Of a DNA stretch of 64,000 nucleotides, positions 1-9,400 are shown one piece after another (the first letter of the stretch is position 1; each line of letters begins with the position of its first letter). Made by a program: the position numbers and the translations under genes. The stretch is from Panonychus citri. Taxonomy: Eukaryota; Arthropoda; Arachnida; Trombidiformes; Tetranychidae. The notes below the pieces were generated by a model. The model was not told the origin of the DNA. It searched no databases and saw nothing but the letters and a program-made list of their open reading frames with translations. The stretch is taken from assembly GCF_014898815.1 (NCBI RefSeq), contig NW_026515539.1, forward strand, positions 868,001 through 932,000. Direction: 5' to 3'.

Positions 1-21
1 ATTTCTTTTTTCAAAATTAAC

Positions 22-374
22 ATGTCAACTTCACCAAATATTAGTGATGCTGAATTAAAAAGAAAACTTGAATTATTTGGTTTTAAATGTGGCCCAATCT
101 TGGCAAGCACCAGAGGTGTTTATTTGAAAAGACTATATCAATTCGAAATAGGTAAGTTTAAACAAATTATCGTTATAAATTTCTTCAATTTTTTTCTTTT
201 TATATGTAAATTGCAGATAATAAAGTGCCAAGAGAGCCCTCATCACCCAATATAAGCGATGCCGAACTTAAGCGGAGACTCGAACGCTATGGTTTTAAGT
301 GTGGACCTATCGTTCCAAGCACCAGGAATGTTTATTTCAAAAAGCTTAATCAATTGGAAAGAGAAACAGGTTAA
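22..374 (+). CDS. Small protein with two tandem LEM domains
   Basis: Two exons are inferred: 22-151 and 217-374, with donor GGTAAG at 151-156 and acceptor TTGCAG ending at 216. The joined product is about 95 residues. It holds two copies of a LEM-like module, each starting SPNISDAELKR and containing GFKCGPI, STR and VYxK/L (roughly residues 4-41 and 55-92). LEM domains are helical modules that in animals bind the chromatin protein BAF, usually at the inner nuclear membrane. The two modules match so closely, one per exon, that exon duplication is likely. No membrane segment is visible. The second exon ends at TAA 372-374, but GTTAAC at 370 could also be a donor, so the protein may continue. 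Further exons upstream of the window cannot be excluded. Confidence 0.6.
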
Positions 375-869
375 CATTTGCAGAAGTAAAAATAACAAAT
401 GCTAATGATCATGGATATTTTCTGTCTACAACCTAATTTTCTTAGATAGATTTCAAGATAGTAAAAAGGTAGTTAATTATGATTTATAATGTACAAAAGT
501 CCCATTGAGATAATTATCTACATTATAATCAATACAATAAGTAACCCCTTCTTATTTATTGAATTAAAAGAAAGTGGTGAAAAGATAGTGAGAAAAATGT
601 CGACTTAATCACTTGGCGTTTTTCTCGATACCTTTTCACTACTTTTTTACATACATTGAGGCAAACCGGAAAAGCCATTTTCGGTCTTTTTGTATCAGCT
701 GGCATATCATAGCATTATTTTTCTCTACAATCATCAGAGTATTGTCTACAATAAACTTCACACGATTACTTAAAAAATGAGTTGGCTACATTTTTGGCAA
801 GATGTTAAGGTTTATTTAGATGGACAATTGGACAATAGATGACAAATATTGATAACGATTGATCATAAA
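375..869. other. Intergenic, no gene seen
   Basis: AT-rich sequence without a convincing reading frame, RNA gene or repeat structure. Confidence 0.5.
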
Positions 870-1805
870 TTAATTTTTTTCACAATTTTCCGACCAAAAT
901 TTGACAAGATATTGATGAGAGAGTGCTTCCAATTCCGATCTTTTAGCGTCAAATAAATCTTGCCATGACTTCTCTTTATTTTTGAAATTCCTGTCGATGC
1001 TATCCGCAGTTTCAAAAAATAAGGCTCCAACGGGCGCGTGGTCTGATGCACCCATATCGAATTCAAAATTTTCTGAAACAACGATGCTGGATGATGTCGC
1101 CAAGTAATCATATAAATGACATTTCCCGGAGGGCGAAACATAAGTGTGGTTAGTCTGGATTGGCCTTATACCTGTCTTTCTTAGAATGTAAAACAGCCGC
1201 ATGTTCACAATATTCCTGTTGTCACCTCCATGATAAATGTTATCGATATCGAGATCACCGCCCAAGACTACTGCATCGACAGGTGGATGTGTCTTGTTGT
1301 CGGCATCTAAACCACCAGACAGCAAACGTTCAATTATTGTGTAGACTGTGGTTAGCACTGCAGCCATAGCGGACTTCGTTGATTCGGTGGTGTGAATGTT
1401 TATTGCTCCTATGGTCGTAGTTTCAACTTGGTTGATTATTGAGCAAACATTTACCAGAATATCTCTTCGGCCACATTGGAACTACGATATAAGATTTGAC
1501 TCTTTCTTCGCAAAACAATTGATCAAATCTCGCTAAGCCTAAGGTAATAAAAATTACGACAACCATATTTTTTTCAACTCGATTGTAAAGTTGTTCTGTC
1601 GTACCACTGAGTTGATTAGCTTGAGACAATGGCAATTCTTGAAACCACATTTTTCTTGAAAATCATTACTTTTTAAAACAGAAATTTGATTAGACTTGAA
1701 AAATTGAACATCATATTTCCTCATCATATCATATCCCCAACCCCTTCCTATGCCAGAGTAGTATGGAATGTCCCTAATGATAGATTTACTGGAAATTGAA
1801 ATCAA
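870..1805 (-). pseudogene. Endonuclease/exonuclease/phosphatase-type remnant, probably from a non-LTR retroelement
   Basis: The 165-residue frame at 870-1367 has signatures of the C-terminal half of an AP-endonuclease-like (EEP) domain: GGDLDIDN, a THxxVSPSG-like segment (TYVSPSGKCHLYDYL) and the terminal ASDHAPV, which matches the catalytic SDHxP motif. Upstream on the same strand (1423-1805) two overlapping frames look like the preceding part of the domain broken by frameshifts. No reverse transcriptase follows at 375-869, as it would in an intact LINE. I read it as a decayed endonuclease fragment. A host EEP pseudogene is the alternative. Confidence 0.4.
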
Positions 1806-3447
1806 TTTTTCTCACTCAAAGATCGATCTGATCGATCAATTTTTCAGATCGGAGCTACTCTATAGACAATGATGTAGAATGCATCATGTGTTTGGATAAT
1901 AATTAATGGGGAAAACAATCCGCTTCTGGCACAGGAAGGGGTTGGAAAATATTTATTCCGGTTTCTTCTGGTCCCCTTCCAAATGAACTCATGAATACTT
2001 TTGAAGGTAAGACTTTACTACACCCCAATTCAGATCTTCTGCAAATTTTTTCTGTAGATAGATCTCATTGAGTACTACCTACGTGTGCCAAAATTTTTTC
2101 ACGGAAACTTATGTAGGTGGAGTTATACTCATTTAAAAACATAAAATCATTAAGGAGTCTATGGGACGTTTTAACTTCGCGAAAATCGATGTTCAGCGCT
2201 CTCATATTTTAACACTTTCATATTTAACAAAATGGCTCCATCTATTGGATTTTAGGTTTATCCTCAATCTTTTTCCATGGGAAATTAAATAACACATATT
2301 CACACAATCAATTTTAGGCAATCACATCTCGTCTTAGACTAGTGACATCTATTGGATTTATCTACCCGTTTTGTTAAAATATGAGAGGTCTGACTGTATA
2401 ATGAAATTGGGAGGGGCTTAGTGAAATGAAATTTTTTCACATATAGAGTTGACTATGAACATCTTATAAAGCAACTTTTAGCTTAATTCGATACTAGCAA
2501 GGAATTCTGCTGAATTCGTAGGTAGTACTCAATGAGTACTATCTGCGTCTATCAACACTTTACGTAGTTATAAGTCAACCACCTGACCACCAACCACTAG
2601 TTATAAGTCAACACAAAGAACCAATTAGTTTGAGTAGATTAAACCTCGTACAGATACATATAAAAAGTTTCAAGGTCATCGAGGTTATTTCACGATAAAC
2701 CTATCTAGAGGTCATTTGAAGTTTTTTTTGAAAAGAAGGACAAACAATTATTTATCTTTGAAATTTTGGTGTCAATATCAGTTCAAATACGGAGAAGATA
2801 TGCACGAACAATGAGTTCATGGTCTAAACACAGTTCTATTTCCTCTCATCATGATTAATGCTGAAGAAATTTTGTTGTCTGATAGTATTAGCTCCCGGGC
2901 GTATGGACATTATAAAATTATAAGAGACTGTTAATTTTAGTTTTTTCGTTTTATCAATTTTTGTGTAAAGCTTAATTACAAGAGAACGGAGATAAGACTG
3001 CTTTTACCACTCTCTCCAAATTTTTGAAGATCGAAAAATAATAGATTGAATTCTCTGGACTGGTATGACTGGTATGAAGGAATTTCTCAAACCAATTAAA
3101 CATTTTTTTACTCTTGAATTCATTAATCTCCTTTTATTTATTTTTTGCTTTTATTTTCTATTTTTAGTCATTGTTTTACTTTGATTTTCTTCATTAGTGT
3201 TGAGAAATCGATCCGTGAAAACAAGAGGTGAACTAATAGTATTTTTAGAATTGACTCATTAGTTTTATTCACTTGAATTGACTCATTACGCCTCGTTGGT
3301 TGGAATCAGAGAACATTCGATTAGAATATTTCCATTTCAAATACCCATATAATCGAGAAAGCAATTATAGATATTTCACTACTGATCCGTCTTTCTCTAA
3401 ATTCGTGAAACTGAAGATACAAGCCCTTGGATTCTCTACCCTGAGAA
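1806..3447. other. Intergenic region with an inverted-repeat element
   Basis: No gene is supported. The stretch contains the nested inverted repeats at 2066-2534 (separate entry), a direct repeat of TTATAAGTCAAC near 2568 and 2600, and a block at about 2660-2735 that resembles the dispersed AAGGTCATTTGAAG repeat family found next to the ABCA genes. Confidence 0.45.
2066..2534. repeat. MITE-like element with nested inverted repeats
   Basis: CATTGAGTACTACCTACG at 2066-2083 is matched perfectly by its reverse complement at 2517-2534 (18 of 18). Inside, CTCTCATATTTTAACA at 2199-2214 is matched perfectly by its reverse complement at 2372-2387 (16 of 16). The 469-bp span has no coding capacity. 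This fits a non-autonomous inverted-repeat transposon with a second palindrome nested inside. A clean target-site duplication is not evident. Confidence 0.5.
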
Positions 3448-3724
3448 ATGAGAAGTAAACTGTTCGAGGAAATGAATCTCGCTAGACTGCCGGAAAAGGA
3501 ACGAATTAATATTGGATATCGTCATTGCACCGCGTGTTATGGTAAAGATCACACGCGAGATCAGTGCAGAGTTTGCTCGTACTGTTAGGAACTGAGGCAT
3601 ATGAAAACAGTTTGCCCAGAAAATCCCATAAGGGATAAAACCATCATGACAATTGCGGGAATTCTTGAGGAATCGAATAGTGTTGAACGTAAATGTTTCA
3701 CGGTCTACGAAGGTAAACAAACCT
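3448..3724 (+). pseudogene. Double zinc-knuckle exon interrupted by TAG
   Basis: Reading from ATG 3448, the frame encodes two CCHC knuckles with C-x2-C-x4-H-x4-C spacing: CTACYGKDHTRDQC, and a second that starts CSYC. An in-frame TAG at 3586-3588 falls immediately after the second cysteine of knuckle two. The same frame then continues open (ELRHMKTVC and onward) to a good donor, CCTGTAAGT, at about 3724. CCHC knuckles bind single-stranded nucleic acid and are typical of retroelement Gag or of RNA-binding proteins. The conserved spacing on both sides of the stop suggests a recently broken exon. The parent family is not recognised. Confidence 0.4.
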
Positions 3725-4163
3725 GTAAGTTCATCTTACTTTCGTTCACCTGGTACCATCATCACCATCGCTCAAACCACTTTTTCCCTCTTTCTCTTCC
3801 TTCTTTCTCGCTCACTCGTTCCTTTATCTTCACTCTCATCCTCCATTTTCCTTTTTTAAGCCAGTTGGCATTACGCTAAGCTCTTGTTTATTACATTTTT
3901 GGTTATTGTGCAACTTTGGTATTAATTAACAATTGTCCTATGTAAATTTCAATAAGTAAATTATCGTGAAAATCAAATTAAATACAAGTTTAACAAAAGT
4001 TATTTATCACCTTTTCTGTGTAATTGGTTTTCAACTTGAACAAAAGAAAGAAAGAAATAGAGTGAAAGAGAGAGGTTTTATCCTTTCACTGAGACAATTA
4101 ACTTGCTCTTGGAAAGGGTTGGGTTGAAACTAAGGATGATTTTTCCGCTCTCTCTGGTTTTCA

Positions 4164-4850
4164 TTTTATAGTCGAGGAAGAAAGAGAAGAAAGAGGATGA
4201 AACTTAATGGGTAAAAATGGTATCTGGTGATAGGATGAAAGAATAAATTGTTGAATAGTAGCATTGCATATTGCTAAATCGGTTTCTCTGTTGTTGATAG
4301 ACTCTCGAATTATGGCCAAATCTTTAGCGCCAGAGAGACCAGATTCGTAAGAAATATCAGAAATCAACAGTTGGACTTCAGCTGGTTTTGCTTAACAACA
4401 AACGATTTTTTGTATCGCCATCTATAGAAAATAATTACAAACTTAACCCACAATTTGATGCAATAAGCGAACATTTACTGTAGTAAGAAAATAAATAAAA
4501 GAAGGTTGAGACAGAGTGAAAAGTAAGCAAAGACTTAACCTAATGTGACATTTGAACATCAAGATATACCTCAACCACATTGTCGTAATTGACGAGCTCT
4601 CGCAATACTTGGTTCATCAAAGTTATACACTTGGAATGATTCTTCGGATGATGTACACCACAAACTGGACACTTGTAACGGCGACTCGAATTCAAATAGG
4701 CCAAATTACCATAAGGCAGCACACCAAAGAAGATTGACAAGTATAACCAATAGGAAAACGAGATTTACATATCCAACATTGATATATTGAAATGTCATGG
4801 AAAAAGTAAAATGGTCTCTCCAAAATGGTTGTCTGCATACCTGCAAGAAA
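4164..4850 (-). pseudogene. Possible RING-like zinc protein remnant
   Basis: On the minus strand, three segments line up as a possible RING-type protein in different frames. At about 4850-4740 there is CWICKSRFPIGYTC. At 4740-4540 there is CPVCGVHHPKNHSKC followed by a helical NQVLRELVNYDN. At 4400-4164 there is an open, helix-rich stretch behind an acceptor-like TGTTGTTAAG. RING E3 ligases have C-x2-C pairs around a GHxxC core; that core is not intact here, and a frame change separates the two cysteine clusters. I suggest a decayed RING or TRIM-like gene. A retroelement zinc finger is possible. Confidence 0.25.
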
Positions 4851-5007
4851 AATTATAGATTAAATAAAATATTAACCTCAATCACACATCACTTACTCCT
4901 TTTCAACATTATTTCCATGGCTTCCCGGGTTAATAAATTGTGCAAAGCATAATACATGCATCTACAAATAATTTTATATTATATCGGTAAAATTAATATT
5001 TAATGTA

Positions 5008-5493
5008 AGTAGTAATGAAACCTCCGCTTCCGGCTCATCCAGAAGCGCTAGTGGGGGAAAAATTTTGTGTAAAGTTTTTTTGATTGGAAAAATCGATTTT
5101 TTCTGAATAAAAATCAAAAAACCCGCCGTCACCACCTGTTGCTGAGCAACAATATTAAGCAAGATTTTTAGACACGTAATGTTTGTTTACCTTTTACTTC
5201 TAGTTAAAGTTTCTTTGTTTTTACATTCTAATTGTTTTTACATTCTATTTTATTTTACAATTTATAAATCAATAATTTCATCGCTTACCATTAAAATTTC
5301 TTTTCGCTTTCGGTAAGTTACTTAGTATTAAAGTATTGATCGTTATAAATTTTTTCTTTGCTTACTCCTTCAGCAATGATGTATGTTGGGTTTGAGTTCA
5401 TTGAACTGTCTGGAACGTTCTAGAACATTCTTTGAACCCCACCCCTATTTCCGTTTCCGCTTCTGAGTCAGAAGCGGAGGTTTTCATACTACT
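5008..5493. mobile_element. Non-autonomous TIR element with hairpin ends
   Basis: The left end (AGTAGTAATGAAACCTCCGC...) and the right end (...GCGGAGGTTTTCATACTACT) are imperfect inverted repeats of about 36-40 bp. Each end is itself a hairpin: CCGCTTCTG and CAGAAGCGG around 5457-5477. The flanks TCGGTAAAATTAATATTTAATGT and TTTTCTAGTTTTC are contiguous in the paralogous sequence near 18175-18210, which acts as an empty site and supports the ends. No ORF of its own is convincing. Related end sequences occur near 5690-5720, 18966-18991 and 27546-27566. Confidence 0.6.
5412..5431. promoter_or_regulatory. Heat shock element, four perfect units
   Basis: GGAAC GTTCT AGAAC ATTCT gives four contiguous alternating nGAAn/nTTCn pentamers, the binding pattern of trimeric HSF1. 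It lies inside the TIR element, 25 bp before its palindromic end. Function is not shown by the sequence alone. Confidence 0.5.
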
Positions 5494-5660
5494 ATTGTAA
5501 ACTAAAGTTTTCTAGTTTTCGAAAATTTCTTCAGATGACCTTGTGTGATATCTACATAATAAACTCAGTAACTTTGATCTTGAGATATGACAAACTTTCT
5601 TGTACGAAATGTGTTACATTGCGAGGTTATTATCGCAGACAGTTTAATGACTTTTGTTTA

Positions 5661-5675
5661 GTTCTAGAAGGTTCT
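5661..5675. promoter_or_regulatory. Heat shock element, three units
   Basis: GTTCT AGAAG GTTCT gives three alternating HSF pentamers. It is followed, as at 5412, by a CCCCATTT run and an AGAAGCGGAGGTTTTCATAC end, so it is a partial relative of the same repeat. Confidence 0.4.
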
Positions 5676-6412
5676 TCATCCCCATTTAAGTTTCCACTAT
5701 TGGCTTAGAAGCGGAGGTTTTCATACAACACCTAAAAATCTCGTTTAACTGAACAAATCATTATCGTTTCCGCTTTCCTTTTCTATCCGCTGATTTTCAA
5801 TCTTTTGGCTCTGTTGATTTCTGCAATTAGTGGTTAAATAAATTTTTAAATTCTCTATCAAATTCAAATTGACCAGCAAAACTTTATCGCTTTTGGCTAA
5901 GAAAAAATAAGCATACAGAAGTGGCGGGTAGTTAAAACTATTAACTATTATTAATAAAACGCCCAGTATATGTAAATATCAATTGTCAATTAACAGAATG
6001 GTATAATTGATTTTGTCTCCTCAAATGTCAATTAAGCGAGTACTATTACTCTTTGCAATTAAGATTTAAGCATCGATATTGAGTTAAACCACCGGCTAAT
6101 CAAATAATTGATCAACCAAAATCAAAATTAGCTAATTTGAGAAAGAAAGGAAAGTGTCGAAAAGATTAACTTATCTCCCATAAGAGATAAAGTATAAAGC
6201 ACCAACTGAACAATAAAATGACAGTAACAATTAAATGGGAGTTCCAATCAAAGAAATCAGCTCAATAAGATAATTCAGTGATTCCTGGAAATTAATCGTT
6301 ATTGCACAAGAAATATTGCTTACAAACTTGTACCATGTGTAAAATTAGTATTAATATATTGAGTTTTGAAACTGTTTTTATTAGTTGATTACCAACAATA
6401 AGTTGATTTAAA

Positions 6413-9400
6413 ATGAGTTTAAAATTACTTTGGTCTCAATTGAGATCGATGTTCATCAAAGATCAACTCATCCGAAAACGACATTATATTATTACTCTAT
6501 TTGAATTGTTTCTTCCTATTCTATTGGTTCTTATTCATATTAATACTTATACATCAGATTCTCAGACTGAACATTTCCGATCGGAAGGTTCAGTTTCATC
6601 TTTGACCGTTTCTGCTCCTGTTTATTTGGAAAATTCTGACTATTATTATGATCAAACTTTCATGTGCTACTCATTTGGTCAGTCATTTTTTTACACTTCT
6701 CCTGGTTCAGTGGTTGACCAGATTTGGGCTCCAGATTATCGGACTTGTGGCCTGCTAACGAAGTCATTTGATACAACAAAGGATGTGATTAAAGCCTGGG
6801 GTGACAAGATCACCAAGAAATCGTATTCTGCAAACGTTGCTCTTTTCTTTGATTCCTTTGATCTCGAAAAAGGTATTTCTAGCTACACTGTAAGTGGTCA
6901 AGCAATCGACTACAATGACCCATGGGATGAGCCTGTGTATGCGACTTATGATGATTATTTAAGGGCACAATCGATTGTGAATATTTTACTGGCTAATCAT
7001 CCGAATGAACAAAAATTGACTTCAAAAGATTTCGCTTATTTTTATACCACTAAATTGTTCAATGAAGGTAATCCTCTATTACTCTTTAAAATAACCGATT
7101 CATCAACTAAATCGAGGAAAAGTGATCTTAATCATGGTACACAAAATTTAGGCAATTCTTTAAGATTTTATCAGGCTTATGTTTTACTTGAGATCGGATT
7201 TATTTACGTGTCTACTTTAATCGTCCGTCGGGTTGTCCGAGAAAAGAATACCAATTCAAAGGAGTTATTGAGGATCATGGGACTGACCGATCTTATTTAT
7301 TGGTTCTCACATTTCATCAATTATTTTACTCTTTCCATTTTCCATGGAACAATAATTACGTCCATCTACTCAATTTCCAGTGATATAAACCCTTATCATG
7401 GTTGGAATCCAAGTCTATTCTGGTTCAACTACGTCACAAATAGTGCCACCAGAATCCTTTTCTCGTTTGCTCTGACTACTTTTCTTACACGTCCAATCAT
7501 CGCTGTATTAATTGTTATCGTTGGTCAAGCAGGTTTAGCGTATTTACCTTCTGCTGCAGGAACAGCTACAAGAAATATTCTCTGGATTTCACCGAAAGTT
7601 TGGGCTAGTTTACTGCCCAGTGGTCAATTACACTACTCGATTTACGATATTTTCTATTTTGGTGAAATAAAGGATAAAGTCAAATGGTCACAAATATTTT
7701 CATCAATTGAAATTGACCAGTCCTTAAAACTTTGGTCCGTCTATTTGGTGGGAATCGTTTCATGGATCCTTTACATAGTGCTGGTTTGGTACCGCGATGC
7801 GATATGGCCTTGGCAAAGTGGAGCACCTAAACCTTGGCATTTTCGGATTTCTCGATTCTTTTCGTCTACAACAATGGATATCGAAATTGATTCGATAGCA
7901 ATAACGAACAATGAAAATGATGAAACATCGAGTTCAAATAAAAATAATGAATGTGAACCAGAAAATTTAGGCTCAAGTATTCGATGTAACAACTTGTACA
8001 AATCATTTGGTTCTATGGGTTCGAAAAAGTTTGCTGTCAATGGAGTGAACGTTAATATTCTCAAAGGTCAAATAACTGTTCTCTTAGGTCACAATGGTGC
8101 TGGTAAAACGACCACAATGTCCATGATCACTGGAATATTAAAACCTTCGTCTGGTAACATTTATGTCAATGGAATTGATGTTCATAAGAATACGGTAGCT
8201 GCTCGTCGATGTCTCGCTTTGTGTCCTCAACATGATTTACTATTCGAAGATCTCACTGTTCGAGAGAATCTAGAGCTTTGTGGTGGACTTCGAGGATTAA
8301 GTCGACAGACTAAGAAAGAACTTATTCCATTGAACATGAAACGAGTAAATTTAACAGAAAAATCAAACACATTAGCAAGTAATTTATCGGGAGGAATGAG
8401 ACGTCGTCTTCAATTGGCCTTGGCTCTTTCGACAGCATCAGAGATATTGATTCTCGAAGAGCCAACGTCAGGTTTAGATCCAGAGTCTCGAAGACAATTG
8501 TGGGATCTTTTGTTAGAACTGAGAAAAGACTTGACAATATTATTGACAACTCATTTTATGGAAGAAGCTGATGCATTGGGAGATCGTATAATTATCATGG
8601 GCTCAGGTAAAGTAAAATGTTCAGGATCATCGATGTTTCTTAAGAAACAGTTCGGAGCTGGATATTCAGTTCGACTGGCTAAAGATGCTTGGGCGTATAA
8701 ACCCAATGAGCTAAGTTCTTTAGTGCAGAAATATTTCCAGGAAGCAAAAGTTACGAATGAGACAAATGCAGAAATCGTTTTTCAGCTGAATGATAAATCG
8801 TATCAAAAATCAATAACTGCGCTAATAGATCTTTGTGACACTCTCGACAATAACTTATCTTCTTTTGGCATAACTTCTTATAGTATTTCCGTGACAACAC
8901 TCGAAGATGTTTTCCTCAAAGTCGCAGAGGATGAAGGTGAAAGTAAACAAACAACAATCTCAATGGAAGACAAATTGTTCGAAGTGAATAAGATACTTGA
9001 TTATAAAAAGTTGACTGGATTATCATTGATGATGCAAAGATTAAGAGGATTAATAATGAAGCGCTTTCATTACACTAAACGACATTACAAGACGATCGGA
9101 TTCACAATCATCTTACCTGCAATTGTATTTTTCTTTACATTTCTTGCTTCTCGAAATGCAATGAGTGTCGTTGGACGCGAGGGTCACGATTATTCTGATT
9201 CAATAACAATGGACTTGAAAAAGATTTATGGTCCAAACGCTAAGGCAGTAATTCGAGCATCATTAGCTGAACATTCGCCTTTTATTGATTCATACCGACA
9301 AATTATGAGCGAATCTGGAATTCAAGTGATCGAAATTGAATCATCCATTTCATTAGATGATTATTTTAAAACAAGTTCCCAAAGTCGTGAACAGTTCATG

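Larger units (their letters stand above)
4851..6412. other. Repeat-rich 5' flank of ABCA copy 1
   Basis: No gene is seen. It contains the TIR element at 5008-5493, a repeat at about 5500-5660 shared with the ABCA 3' flanks, a second heat-shock-like repeat at 5661-5720, and from about 6200 an upstream segment resembling that of ABCA copy 4 (for example GGGAGTTCCAA at 6238 and, reversed, near 39055). The latter is the probable promoter region. Confidence 0.5.

Noticed and set aside
1826..1860. GATCGATCTGATCGATC palindrome as a regulatory operator
   Set aside because: Short, single occurrence, no gene nearby to regulate.
7771..8064. Minus-strand ORFs inside ABCA genes (also 8322, 14479, and + frames at 30970 and 36575)
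   Set aside because: They recur only because the overlapping NBD1 sequence is duplicated. They are antisense shadows of conserved coding sequence.
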